DNA of 64,000 bases from positions 1-64,000 of the forward strand of contig DAOQWL010000005.1 of assembly GCA_035342095.1 (NCBI GenBank), given 5' to 3'. A program made the position numbers and the translations under genes. Within the stretch, counting starts at the first letter, position 1; each line of letters starts with the position of its first letter. Shown one piece after another: positions 8,719 through 17,625 of the stretch. The notes beneath the pieces are model-generated. The model made no database searches, had not been told where the DNA came from, and was given only the letters and a program-made list of their open reading frames with translations. Origin of the DNA: PLanc-01 sp035342095. GTDB taxonomy: Bacteria; Planctomycetota; Phycisphaerae; Sedimentisphaerales; Anaerobacaceae.

Positions 8719-9057
8719 CTACTCACTTCTGGGTAGTTGCAGGCGAAGGAACTCAATCAACTTGGGAATCTCAATGTCTGCCGCTCGGAATATCTCGCGG
8801 AGATCAACTCCGCGGTAACGGTGAATCAGTTTGTCCCGCATCCGAGCCATCGCCGACCAGGGCATGGAGGTACGGGCCTTCTTGAAATCGTCACTGAGCA
8901 ACTTGGCGATCTCGCCAATCAGAAGAAACTGGTGGATGATCGCGGACTGCGTCTTGGCATCAGCCCGGAACTGCTCGAAATCCATCCGGCCTCTGAATTG
9001 CCCGATCTGCTCGGCGGCACGGAGCATGTCTTGCAGGAGGCCTTCATCACGCTGCAT
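8719..9057 (-). CDS. hepT: HepT-like HEPN toxin (DUF86)
   Basis: A 112-residue all-helical HEPN protein. The R-x4-H-x-Y signature appears as RDKLIHRY near residue 74, the motif used by HepT toxins for RNA cleavage and as the target for modification by MntA. The gene overlaps the 3-prime end of the MntA gene by 11 bases, the normal order and coupling of type VII MNT/HEPN modules. Established work shows that MntA transfers AMP to the HepT tyrosine to neutralise it; that both parts are active here is inferred from intact motifs. Confidence 0.85.
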   Translation of the reverse strand: MQRDEGLLQDMLRAAEQIGQFRGRMDFEQFRADAKTQSAIIHQFLLIGEIAKLLSDDFKKARTSMPWSAMARMRDKLIHRYRGVDLREIFRAADIEIPKLIEFLRLQLPRSE

Positions 9058-9367
9058 AAATCTGTCTCGCAGAACCCATGATTTCGCTGCGGAACTTCGG
9101 GTTGGGGTTCTCCTCTACCGCCCGTATGCTGACCAGATCGACCTCGCGACCAAAGAGATGGGACAGTTCGTCCTCCATCACGAAATGGTCGAACATCGTC
9201 CAATCGGCATCGGGGGCAAACGTGACTAACAGGTCAATATCGCTGTCAGGCCGCAACGTCCCCCTGACTGCGGAACCGAAGACAGCCAGGTGGTGTATCT
9301 TCCAGCGACTGCAGAATTGTCCGATCTGCCCTTGTGAAACACCCAAATCCATCGCTCTCATTTGCAT
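9047..9367 (-). CDS. mntA: MntA-like nucleotidyltransferase antitoxin
   Basis: A 106-residue minimal nucleotidyltransferase. The defining G-S-x10-D-x-D motif is seen in GSAVRGTLRPDSDIDLLV (about residues 31-48), and a third acidic residue is likely in REVDLVS. MntA enzymes AMPylate the tyrosine of the partner HEPN toxin. The ATG at 9367 gives MQMRAMDLG; ATGs at 9361 and 9352 are also possible. A good promoter lies at 9401-9429 on this strand, and hepT overlaps its end. Confidence 0.85.
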   Translation of the reverse strand: MQMRAMDLGVSQGQIGQFCSRWKIHHLAVFGSAVRGTLRPDSDIDLLVTFAPDADWTMFDHFVMEDELSHLFGREVDLVSIRAVEENPNPKFRSEIMGSARQIYAA

Positions 9368-9400
9368 CCCAGAACCCTTTCCGGCTGGATTCAGGACTTC

Positions 9401-9429
9401 ATTCTAGTGGGAGGGCTGCACAAATGCAA
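9401..9429 (-). promoter_or_regulatory. promoter of mntA-hepT
   Basis: On the minus strand TTGCAT (9429-9424) and TAGAAT (9406-9401) are separated by 17 bases, 34 bases upstream of the MntA start. Confidence 0.55.
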
Positions 9430-9505
9430 AGAAGAAAGATGGCACGCCCGGTACACTGGTACACCCTACGCCGATGGCAGATGGCGAATCCCCAGCAGGA
9501 AGGCC

Positions 9506-9952
9506 CTATCCCCCTGCCCCCAGGTGCAGGAGGTGCATGCCGCTGGCGGGGTCAAATTGGCGTGCGGCCTGGATGCCGGTGATCTCGATGATCGTCACCT
9601 CCAGGATGAGGAAGGTCCGCGAGTCCCGGCGGGCACAGCCGATGAGACTCTGGCCGTCCTTGCCGATCGCGGTGTGCATGTGCAACCTTGGGCCGGCGTC
9701 GTCCCAGTAGAGGGTGCCGACGCCGAGGACCTCGCCCGGTCCTGCGAACGGCTGAAACCGGGGCACGATCTGCGGCTGCTCCCGCTCGGGCCCGACCACG
9801 ATGGCCGCCTCGCGGAACCCGCCCGTCACCAGGACCGCCGCACAGCGAATCCCCACCTCGCGGGCGACCCGGTCGATGCAGGCGTGCAACTCCTCGCCCT
9901 CGAACAACCTCGCCACCACCACGCGTCCCACGTTCCCAACCGAATACTCCAT
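9506..9952 (-). CDS. PPC/DUF296-domain protein
   Basis: A 148-residue protein starting MEYSVGNVGRVVVARL. It has the features of the PPC (DUF296) fold: a GEEL segment, a central FQPFAGPGEVLGVGTLYW, then HMHTAIGKDGQSLIGC, similar to the H-x-H/G-x-x-G block of the family. Plant relatives are AT-hook DNA-binding proteins. Bacterial stand-alone members form trimers of unknown role. The ATG at 9952 has GGAG about ten bases upstream; the same frame is open further but reads as non-coding. It lies 17 bases downstream of a zinc-ribbon gene on the same strand, so the two are probably cotranscribed. Confidence 0.75.
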   Translation of the reverse strand: MEYSVGNVGRVVVARLFEGEELHACIDRVAREVGIRCAAVLVTGGFREAAIVVGPEREQPQIVPRFQPFAGPGEVLGVGTLYWDDAGPRLHMHTAIGKDGQSLIGCARRDSRTFLILEVTIIEITGIQAARQFDPASGMHLLHLGAGG

Positions 9953-9969
9953 CCGCGTTCTCCATTCGC

Positions 9970-10356
9970 CTAATCGTACATAATGGTCGGCCGGCCTTGC
10001 TCGATCCGCGCCGAGCGGCACTGGGGGCACCGGACGGGCGCGTCGAAGGCGTACCGCCCGCCGCACTTGCACACTCCCGCGAAAGCCTCGACTCCCTTGT
10101 GGTACTCGTCCTGCGAGATCGGCTCGACCGGGGCATGTTCCTGGATCTCCCGGTCCCGTTCCGCGCTCGCCAGGCAGTACGGCCCGCGGAGTCCCTTCAC
10201 ATAGCGGACGTGGAGTTCGCCCAGTTCGGCGAAGCCGACAGCCTTCGTCCCGCCGCAGCGGTCGCATCGCAGAAGGTGAAAGGAGAATCCGCCGCCCTCA
10301 CAGACTGTGAAGGCGCACCCGCAATCCAGACACTTCGCTTGAACCTGATGTCCCAT
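9970..10356 (-). CDS. zinc-ribbon protein of unknown function
   Basis: A 128-residue protein with four cysteine pairs: CLDCGC at the N-terminus, CDRCGG, then CKCGG and CPQC near the C-terminus. It probably forms two zinc ribbons separated by a helical middle (EPISQDEYHKGVEAF). Such proteins usually bind nucleic acid or protein partners. The ATG at 10356 (MGHQVQAKCLDCG) has GGAG at suitable distance. It precedes the PPC-domain gene by 17 bases. No specific family is recognised. Confidence 0.65.
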   Translation of the reverse strand: MGHQVQAKCLDCGCAFTVCEGGGFSFHLLRCDRCGGTKAVGFAELGELHVRYVKGLRGPYCLASAERDREIQEHAPVEPISQDEYHKGVEAFAGVCKCGGRYAFDAPVRCPQCRSARIEQGRPTIMYD

Positions 10357-10677
10357 CGCAACTCCGACTTGCCATTTGGCCACACATCTTGTTCTTCGAG
10401 CGAGGGGGCACGGAACCACATCCTGTCCGAGCGAGACTCGATGCCTCGGCTGGAATGCCGTCCAAAACCCCTTGGCCAAGGCCATGCTATCCGCGCGACG
10501 CCCGATGCACAAGAACCACTCCCAGAAGAGCAGAACATCGAGCATACGACCGTAGTTGCAGGCGTGCAGCAGGGGTTCGCGGAGCCCCCGGATTGTCATT
10601 CCCGCCTCCCGTCGTGTCATTCCCGCGAACGCGGGAATGACAGCGTCTCCGTGGTCGCGTCCCGTGCTTCGCGGGCT
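10357..10677. other. intergenic region with an inverted repeat
   Basis: No gene is supported. The region holds the palindromic repeat at 10615-10642 and a partial copy of its left arm (GTCATTCCCGCC) just before it. It lies downstream of the sulfatase. Confidence 0.4.
10615..10642. repeat. palindromic repeat family C
   Basis: The palindrome has TGTCATTCCCGCG and CGCGGGAATGACA arms around AA. Near-identical copies occur at 23858-23884 and 46615-46639. The word ATTCCCGCG-N-CGCGGGAAT is widespread in bacterial genomes as an extragenic palindrome. Confidence 0.7.
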
Positions 10678-12213
10678 CTACCGCTTGTTCTTCCTCTGAT
10701 CGAGGCGTTCGCCCAAGGGACGCTGCACGCGGAGGTCCAACCCGCCGCTGTGCTCGAGTTCGTCGAAGAGCTGCGTCCTCATTGCATGGATCCGCTCCTG
10801 GAAGTGCGGAACCGTGATCAGGTTGTGCCGCTCGTGCGGATCGGTCTGGAGATCGTAGAACCCGTCGTAGTCCCACACGCCGTGGTAGAAGATGTACTTG
10901 TACCGCTCCGTGCGGATGGCGAACACGGTCGGCGTCGCAGGGAAGTTCCACTCCCAATGATACTCATAAAGGATATGGTCGCGCCAGGGAATCGTGTCCT
11001 CTCGCAGCAGGGGCAGGAACGACAGCCCGTCCATCTTCGCCGACTTCGGCACGCGGAGGCCGGCGACGTCCAGCAGCGTCGGGGCAATGTCGATGTTTTG
11101 CACCATCTGCGTCACCCTCGTGCCCGGCGCGATCAGTCCGGGCGCGTAGGCCAGCATGGGCACGCGCACGGATTCCTCGAAGGCGTCGCGCTTGTCGTAG
11201 AAGCCGTGCTCGCCCAGCGCGAAACCGTTGTCGCCCATGTAGATCACGAGCGTGGACCGGCTCAGTCCGGACTCGTCCAGATAGTCCAATACGCGCCCGA
11301 TGTTCTCGTCGAGTCCGTGTACCGTCTCGCAATACTGACGATAGAGATCGTCGAACGAGGGGACCGGGTCGTCGTCGTAGGGTCCAGTCTCCATGTGGTC
11401 GACGCCGTGGATGCTGTAGCGCCGCTCGCGGACCCAGTGCGGCTGCGTCAGGTAGTTCTCGTCGGTGTTGGCCATGGTCGGAGGACGTTTCACTTCCGCC
11501 TGTGCGTAACGGCCCGCGTGGCGTTGGGCGGGCTGGAACGGATAGTGAACCGCCTTGTGCGAGAGGTACAGGAAGAACGGCCGCCCAGGGTCCCGACCCG
11601 ACTTGAGCCACTCCAGCGCCTGATCAGTCAGGATGTCCGTCGTGTAACCTGGGATCTGCCTGCGCGCTCCGTTGACGTTGAGCAGCGGGTCAAAGTAGAC
11701 GCCCTGCCCTTTGAAGCTGCTCCAGTGGTGGAAACCGGGACGGGGGTCGTCTTGTTCGTGTCCCATGTGCCATTTGCCGATGAAGGCGGTTTGATAGCCG
11801 GCATCCTGGAGATACTGCGGGAAGAAGACCGTTCCTTCGGGCTCCGGACGCTGATTGTCCACGATGTGATGGTGGTGCATGTACTGCCCGGTGAGGATCG
11901 AAGCCCGGCTCGGCGAACACAACGACGTGCTGACAAACGCATTGACCAGATGCGCGCCCTGGCTCGCCATGCGATCCATGGCAGGCGTCTCCAGGAAGGC
12001 GGGCGCCCGGTCCATGAACCTCACGAAGTCATACCGGTGGTCGTCGCTGAGGATGAAGACGATGTTCCGTTTCGCCGTCCGACTCCTCTCGGCGGCTCGA
12101 CAGAGCCGGCCTGCGACGCCAAGTCCCAGGAGAGCCGCGGGGACACAACAGGCCGTGCGAAGGAAATCCCGCCGGCTGGGGCGAGTCGTGCATTGGCTAC
12201 AGCTCTGTGCCAT
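10678..12213 (-). CDS. Tat-exported type I sulfatase
   Basis: A 511-residue sulfatase. The N-terminus has a twin-arginine signal (SRRDFLRTACCVPAALLGLG), so it is exported folded. The metal site opens with LSDDHR (D57, D58). The formylglycine motif is CSPSRASILTG with C99 as the residue converted to formylglycine, which requires a maturase encoded elsewhere. A later GDNGFALGEHG block supplies the remaining metal ligands and YKYIFYHG is typical of the C-terminal part. The enzyme would remove sulfate esters from a polysaccharide. It is preceded on the same strand, 200 bases upstream, by a secreted beta-propeller gene. No SusCD-like genes are present. Confidence 0.92.
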   Translation of the reverse strand: MAQSCSQCTTRPSRRDFLRTACCVPAALLGLGVAGRLCRAAERSRTAKRNIVFILSDDHRYDFVRFMDRAPAFLETPAMDRMASQGAHLVNAFVSTSLCSPSRASILTGQYMHHHHIVDNQRPEPEGTVFFPQYLQDAGYQTAFIGKWHMGHEQDDPRPGFHHWSSFKGQGVYFDPLLNVNGARRQIPGYTTDILTDQALEWLKSGRDPGRPFFLYLSHKAVHYPFQPAQRHAGRYAQAEVKRPPTMANTDENYLTQPHWVRERRYSIHGVDHMETGPYDDDPVPSFDDLYRQYCETVHGLDENIGRVLDYLDESGLSRSTLVIYMGDNGFALGEHGFYDKRDAFEESVRVPMLAYAPGLIAPGTRVTQMVQNIDIAPTLLDVAGLRVPKSAKMDGLSFLPLLREDTIPWRDHILYEYHWEWNFPATPTVFAIRTERYKYIFYHGVWDYDGFYDLQTDPHERHNLITVPHFQERIHAMRTQLFDELEHSGGLDLRVQRPLGERLDQRKNKR

Positions 12214-12414
12214 GATGTCGGCTCCTTGGCCCTCTGTGCATTGCAGGTACTCGGATCGAAACCTGCTGTGCGCCCATGCTATCCTCGCGCGTCATGGACA
12301 TCAAGGGGATGCAACCGCGCACAGGGCAATCGTATGTGAACACACGAAAATCGTTCGTAGTGGGCCCGTAAGAGCCTGCCCTGAGCCTGGCGGGTCCGAT
12401 GGGCGAGGAGGCGG

Positions 12415-13515
12415 TCACTCCGTGATTACGAGATCCGCCAGGTAGATCGCGGTCATGGTCTTGCCGTTGACGTCCTTCTCGTGCGAAGAGTACCACGACA
12501 CGAGGGCCCGGCTCGGACTGATCTCGACGAAGCCCGGATAGGAGTTGTCTCCCGCGCTGGGAAGCTCCGCAAACTCGTGCAGTTGATCGTCCGCGAGCCA
12601 GCACAGCGAGGTCTTCGGTCCCTGATCGCCCATCGTCTTGCGTCCGCCGACGACATAGCGGCCGGCCCAGCGAGTCAGCAGCGGCCCGCCGACCGACCGG
12701 TCGAGGTCCTTGCGTTCCCATTGCGTATAGGGCTTCTCGGATCGGAGCAGTTGGGCGTTGCCCCGGCCCCTTCGCCCGATGGCGACGAGGCCGCCGTCGG
12801 GTTCGAACTGGAACGCAGTCTCGTCCCCGTTGACCTCCTGGAACAGGGCGCGGGTCCGCCAGATCAGGCCGTCGTCGCTCTCGAGCAGGGCCGATTCGAC
12901 CGTTGGCCCTTCCCCTCGCGGCCCGACCGCGAAGTCCTTCTTCCGCCGGCCGCAGAGGTAGGCCTTTGCGTCGAACGTATTGGCCCGCCAGATGTAGTGG
13001 CCGAACGTCCCTTCGAGCAGGATGGGACTGTGCCATTGGGCGCCGTCGGGGGACCATGCGGCGTAGCCCAGGTGCTCGTTCAGGTCGCAGTCCTCGTACT
13101 TGGGCGAGGTGTCGCCGCAGTACCAGGTGCCGGTGTAGACGAAGAGCTTGTCCTGGAAGACCAGGAAGTGCGGGTCCCGCGTGTCGCGCTGGGGCACGCT
13201 GAAGCGGTGTACCTGCCGCCACTGTTGGGCGTCGTCGCTGGCAAGGATGAGGATCGACGAAGTGGGATGCACCATGTGCCCGTCGGGACAACTGCGGAAC
13301 GTGAGGTAGAACTTGCCCCCGAATCGAACGAGGTCGGTGAAGGCGTTGTGCTCACCGTTGTGGAACGCCAGGCGGATGTTGGCGACCTTCACCTGGGGCA
13401 ACTCCCCCGCCGTTGCTGGCGCCGCCGCACGGAGCAAGCCGCAATTCGCCAGCACCATCGCGAGACACAGTCTTCGACCCCAAGCAGGGAGCACACGGTT
13501 TGCGACGCCATTCAT
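12415..13515 (-). CDS. secreted sialidase-like beta-propeller protein
   Basis: A 366-residue protein with a signal peptide (RRLCLAMVLANCGLLRAAAP). The mature part is a series of blades with recurrent S/D-x-D-x-x-x-W motifs, for example ASDDAQQWRQV, WSPDGAQWHSP, ESDDGLIWRTR. These are Asp-box-like turns found in sialidase and other five- or six-bladed propeller glycosidases. Catalytic residues cannot be assigned by eye, so the activity is open. It lies upstream of the sulfatase on the same strand, which suggests joint action on a sulfated glycan. Confidence 0.65.
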   Translation of the reverse strand: MNGVANRVLPAWGRRLCLAMVLANCGLLRAAAPATAGELPQVKVANIRLAFHNGEHNAFTDLVRFGGKFYLTFRSCPDGHMVHPTSSILILASDDAQQWRQVHRFSVPQRDTRDPHFLVFQDKLFVYTGTWYCGDTSPKYEDCDLNEHLGYAAWSPDGAQWHSPILLEGTFGHYIWRANTFDAKAYLCGRRKKDFAVGPRGEGPTVESALLESDDGLIWRTRALFQEVNGDETAFQFEPDGGLVAIGRRGRGNAQLLRSEKPYTQWERKDLDRSVGGPLLTRWAGRYVVGGRKTMGDQGPKTSLCWLADDQLHEFAELPSAGDNSYPGFVEISPSRALVSWYSSHEKDVNGKTMTAIYLADLVITE

Positions 13516-13644
13516 GAGAGTCCCTTTCCGATTCCAACGGCACGAGGATTCGCCCCGTACGAATCGTCATATTGTAGAACCACGCCCACACAAATGCCAG
13601 GGGCAGAGGCGTCTGGATTCATCGCCGAGAGCCGCCTTTTTCTC

Positions 13645-13673
13645 TTTACAGTCCGCTCAGATCAGATCATAAT
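13645..13673 (+). promoter_or_regulatory. possible promoter of the pseudopilin operon
   Basis: TTTACA (13645-13650) and CATAAT (13668-13673) are spaced by 17 bases, about 90 bases upstream of the pseudopilin. Confidence 0.35.
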
Positions 13674-13761
13674 AGCAAACGGATCGTTTGGCCTGCGATC
13701 GCCCTGCGGGGGCTCGCGGCAATGCCCATGGCCATTCGAGGATATACGCCGGAGGGGAAAT

Positions 13762-14559
13762 ATGCTTGACCGGCTGGCTTCACAGGAGGAACTGCAGAGT
13801 ATGGCAACTGATTATCACCGAGACAAGGGTTTCACCCTGATCGAACTCCTGGTTGTGATTGCCGTGATCGCGATCTTGATGTCCATCCTGATGCCGGCGT
13901 TGAGTCGCACCAGAAAGCAGGCGAAATTCGTCGGCTGCAAAGCCAACCTGAAATCCTACGGCCTGATGGCCTTCATGTACGCGGACGACAACGACGACCG
14001 GATGCCGAACGCCTGGACGAGCTTCTACAGCAGCCGGACGTACCCCAACGAGCCCCATCGATACTGCCGCTGGCACAATCCCGACTGGGACCTCGTGCAC
14101 CACCCCGAGTACGCGGGACCCATGTGGCCCTACCTGAAGGGCAAAGGAATCCACATCTGTCCGGGCTTTGCCCCGATCGCGAAGGAATTCGGCCCGTCTC
14201 ACCCCGAACACGTCGCGAACGTGCCCATCAAGACGAACTACAATTACTCCATGAACTCCTATCTGAGCGACAAGAAGCTGACCTCCATGAAACGCCATTC
14301 GGAGGTTTTCTTCTTCGGCGAGGAGAACCTCTGGATCACCAAACCCTATAACATCTACGCCTTCAACGACACCGCCATGTGTGTCTACGAGGTGTGGGAC
14401 AGCTTCGGCACATTTCACCTGGCCCGGCAGTCGGACCTGGAGGACGGCGTGGTCAATGCGGTCTTTCTGGACGGCCAGGTTCAGACCGTACACCGGAAGG
14501 ATTCCTGGCGGTATAGCGCCCCGGATGGCTGGAAGAAGGCGCCCGTAACCGATGGGTAG
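13762..14559 (+). CDS. type II secretion-like pseudopilin (planctomycete type)
   Basis: A protein of 265 residues with a class III signal: a charged leader ending RDKG, then FTLIELLVVIAVIAILMSIL, with the Glu at position +5 required for assembly. A prepilin peptidase would cut after the Gly. The C-terminal part ends with NAVFLDGQVQTVHR, the H/DG block typical of planctomycete pseudopilins. The ATG at 13762 has GGAGGG five bases before it and gives a 23-residue leader. The ATG at 13801, preceded by AGGAGG, gives a shorter, more usual 10-residue leader, so the start is uncertain. The LamG-rich secreted protein begins 46 bases downstream and is probably cotranscribed. Confidence 0.85.
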   Translation: MLDRLASQEELQSMATDYHRDKGFTLIELLVVIAVIAILMSILMPALSRTRKQAKFVGCKANLKSYGLMAFMYADDNDDRMPNAWTSFYSSRTYPNEPHRYCRWHNPDWDLVHHPEYAGPMWPYLKGKGIHICPGFAPIAKEFGPSHPEHVANVPIKTNYNYSMNSYLSDKKLTSMKRHSEVFFFGEENLWITKPYNIYAFNDTAMCVYEVWDSFGTFHLARQSDLEDGVVNAVFLDGQVQTVHRKDSWRYSAPDGWKKAPVTDG

Positions 14560-14605
14560 AATCTGAAGGCCTATCATTGTATTGTGAACGAGGAAGGAGA
14601 AAGAG

Positions 14606-17161
14606 ATGAAAAAGCTAGTGTTGTTGTTCTGTATCCCTGTCCTGGCGTCTCCCTTGTGGGCGGGTGTCCCCGAACCGAAGGGCGCATGGGAATTCAACGC
14701 GCCGGACTACAGTGCCGCGACCGCGGGCGCCCCGCTGGAACTCGTCGGCTCCGCGGAGGGGATCGCGGGCGTGGACGAAGCGGATGGCGCCATTCGGATC
14801 GGTGAAGGCAGCTACTGGGTGTGCACGCATGGGATCGCTCCGAATGGCGGCGGCACCAAGGTCAATCAATGGACCCTGCTCATCGACTTCAGCTATCCGC
14901 CCAGCAGTCTGACCGACCCGCCCAGCGGGTACAACGATCTGTTCCAGACCGACCCGACGAACGCCGACGACTCGGACTGGACCATCAACGCGTCCGGCGC
15001 GGTGGGGATCGGCGCGGTCGGCTATACCGACGCACACGGTCTCAAGACCCAGCCGGACACCTGGTATCGCATGGTCGTCGTCGTCGAGAATGGCGTGCGA
15101 TACGACGTCTACTTCGATGGCGTGGAGATCTTCAAGGGGACTCCCCAGGCGGTGGACGGCCGATTCAGCCTGGCCGAGGCCCTCCTGCTGTTCTGCGCCG
15201 GGAACAAGCAGGACGGCGACGACGCCCCCATCAACGTATCGACCGTGGCCATCTGGGGTGTCCCGCTCAGCGCCAACAACATCCTGACCTTGGGCCGTGC
15301 AGGAGAGAGCGTCTTCAAGGAGACGGCCGCCCCGGAGGTCAACGCCGGCGAGGATCGGAGCGTCGAACTCGACGAGACCATGACCGCCGTCGTCAATCTC
15401 GAAGGGATGGTCATCGACGACGATGAAGACGTGGCCGTCGCGTGGCAGATGATCTCCGGTCCGAATCAGGTTGCCATCGAATCGGCGGACAGTCCGACCG
15501 CCACGGTGACCTTCACCGCTCCCGGCCAATACACGTTCGAGCTGTCGGCCGACGACGGCGAATACGTGACGACCGATCGCGTGATGATCAGCGTCTGGGT
15601 CCACAACTACGACGGCCTGCTCGCGTACTGGGATTTCGAGGAGGCATGGAACGGTGTGACCGTCAACGACGTCTCCGGCAACCGCAATTACGGCATGATC
15701 GTCGACACCAACGACGGGGTTTCCGAATACGCGACGGGCAAGGTCGGTCAGGGCCTCAATCTCCTGAGCAACGGTCCGACCGCGGCCGGCGACTGGGTGG
15801 CCCTGGATCTGGTCATGCCCGACCGCGGCACGGTCGCCCTGTGGGCCAAGCCGATCAACTTCTACAACTACCACTCCGTCTTCGACAACTCCGGAAACGG
15901 CAACGACTGGGAAATGTGGATCTACAGCGACTCGCGAGCCCGGTTCCGCGTCGAGTCCGACACAGCGGTCACCGCCAATCTGAACAGCCTGGCCCCGGAC
16001 GGCAACGGACAGGACAAGTGGTGGCATTTCGCGGCCACCTGGGCCCGTGACGGCGCCAAGGTCACCACGCAACTGTACGTCAACGGCCTCCTGAAAGAGC
16101 AAGTCACCGGGACCTGGATCAATCCGGGCGCGACGTTCTTCCTGGGCGGCGGCCACGTGGAAAACAACGCCTGCAACAGCACGTTCGACGAAGTGAGGAT
16201 CTACGACAAGGTGCTCTCTTTGCCGCAGGTTCTCGGTCTGGTCTATCCGGAGAACCAGCCGCCCGTCGCACATGCCGGCGTGGGTCAGGCCGTATCGCTC
16301 ACCGAGACGGGCGCCGCTGTGGCCATCCTTACCGGCAGCGTCGAGGACGCCGACGGCAGCCCCATCGGCCTGATAACTCAACTCTGGCAGATGGTCGCCG
16401 GCCCGAACGCCGTGACCATCGAGAGCCCGACGGCCATGGAAACAACCGTGATCTTCACCGCTCCCGGCGTGTACATCTTCTCGCTCACAGCCAGCGATGG
16501 ACAGTCCCAGAGCGTCGATGAAGTCACGGTCGAAGTGCTCCCCTTGGGGTACACGGGCCTGGTCGTTCACCTGCCGCTCGACGGCACGGTGGAAGACATC
16601 GCCGGCGGGCACACTGCCACACTGATCGATGGCGCCGTCGGCACGCATGAATACGTCGAGGGGATTGACGGACTGGCCTTGCGATTGGCCGGGACCCAGG
16701 ACAACACGGACAACGACGTGGTCGCAATCGACTATGTCTACACCGACAACGGCTCCGTCTCGCTGTGGTTCAAGCCGGCCATGCTGTACAACTACAACAG
16801 TATTCTCGACAACAGCGGCGACGGCAACGATTGGGAAATGTGGATCTACGGCACGGGAGAATTCGCCGGCCGGATTCAGAGCGGCTACGTCCGCGGCTAC
16901 TATATGACGGTCGATACGTGGTATCACATCGTCATGACCTGGCGTCGCGATACGGTCAATCCCAATGCCGTCGATCAGCGGTTGTACATCAACGGCGCAC
17001 CGGCCGCCACCAACACGTCGGAATGGGTCGATCCCGGAAGCACCGTCTTCCTCGGCGGCGGCCACAGCGGCAACGACGACTGCAACGGTGACATCGACGA
17101 TTTCCGCATCTACGACCGCCCCATTACGCTCGGGGAAATCCAGCAATTGGCATCCCGGTAA
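14606..17161 (+). CDS. secreted protein with three LamG and two PKD-like domains
   Basis: An 851-residue exported protein (signal MKKLVLLFCIPVLASPLWAG). It alternates LamG/concanavalin A-like domains (about 20-230, 335-555, 655-851) with two PKD/Ig-like modules (230-330, 555-650). The second and third LamG domains share almost identical blocks (DNSGNGNDWEMWIY and DNSGDGNDWEMWIY; FLGGGH), showing internal duplication. The PKD modules share PGQYTFELSADDGE and PGVYIFSLTASDGQ. Such proteins usually bind carbohydrate or act as adhesins; no catalytic residues are seen. A strong ribosome-binding site (GGAAGGAGAAAG) precedes the ATG, and a terminator follows at 17242-17288. Confidence 0.88.
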   Translation: MKKLVLLFCIPVLASPLWAGVPEPKGAWEFNAPDYSAATAGAPLELVGSAEGIAGVDEADGAIRIGEGSYWVCTHGIAPNGGGTKVNQWTLLIDFSYPPSSLTDPPSGYNDLFQTDPTNADDSDWTINASGAVGIGAVGYTDAHGLKTQPDTWYRMVVVVENGVRYDVYFDGVEIFKGTPQAVDGRFSLAEALLLFCAGNKQDGDDAPINVSTVAIWGVPLSANNILTLGRAGESVFKETAAPEVNAGEDRSVELDETMTAVVNLEGMVIDDDEDVAVAWQMISGPNQVAIESADSPTATVTFTAPGQYTFELSADDGEYVTTDRVMISVWVHNYDGLLAYWDFEEAWNGVTVNDVSGNRNYGMIVDTNDGVSEYATGKVGQGLNLLSNGPTAAGDWVALDLVMPDRGTVALWAKPINFYNYHSVFDNSGNGNDWEMWIYSDSRARFRVESDTAVTANLNSLAPDGNGQDKWWHFAATWARDGAKVTTQLYVNGLLKEQVTGTWINPGATFFLGGGHVENNACNSTFDEVRIYDKVLSLPQVLGLVYPENQPPVAHAGVGQAVSLTETGAAVAILTGSVEDADGSPIGLITQLWQMVAGPNAVTIESPTAMETTVIFTAPGVYIFSLTASDGQSQSVDEVTVEVLPLGYTGLVVHLPLDGTVEDIAGGHTATLIDGAVGTHEYVEGIDGLALRLAGTQDNTDNDVVAIDYVYTDNGSVSLWFKPAMLYNYNSILDNSGDGNDWEMWIYGTGEFAGRIQSGYVRGYYMTVDTWYHIVMTWRRDTVNPNAVDQRLYINGAPAATNTSEWVDPGSTVFLGGGHSGNDDCNGDIDDFRIYDRPITLGEIQQLASR

Positions 17162-17241
17162 GAACAGGGCGCTCGCGGCAGGATCGATCCGAACGTAGGA
17201 TCGATCTCACAGTGGTTCAAGTGCATCTGCGTTCGGAAACG

Positions 17242-17288
17242 AAATGCAGCACAGGCTCGATCTCGAGTCTGTGCTGCATTTCCTTTTT
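17242..17288 (+). terminator. rho-independent terminator of the LamG gene
   Basis: A 13-bp perfect stem, AAATGCAGCACAG (17242-17254) with CTGTGCTGCATTT (17269-17281), has a 14-base loop and is followed by CCTTTTT. It lies 80 bases after the LamG stop. Confidence 0.85.
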
Positions 17289-17396
17289 GGTTCTTCACGG
17301 AATTGCGGGGCAATCGGAACGGCTCTGAGAGACACGCAGTGCACTCGTCTGTTCTCCACGTGCCTTCATTCGGGCGCGCTGAGGCTGTGAAAATAT

Positions 17397-17490
17397 GGTT
17401 CATCCGGTTCTTGCGTGCTTTCGTGATCCTTGCACACCCGAAGCGGTCGTGCAAGGGAGATCTTCCGCTTTCCACCAATAGCATGGCGGG
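17397..17490 (+). repeat. dispersed repeat family A, copy 3 (left part)
   Basis: The first 60 bases are the reverse complement of 1-60 with four differences. The second half also matches 3051-3108. This copy therefore links the other two. Confidence 0.7.
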
Positions 17491-17625
17491 AAGCCCGCAG
17501 GACACGCCCGTGCGGATGTCTTGGGCCTTTCTGGATCGTCGGCGGGAACCCCGCTGAGACCGCTTCGTGCTCGCTTGCACAGGGTATGCCGACTCCGCCC
17601 GTAGGGTGCGTCGCCCTCTTATCCA

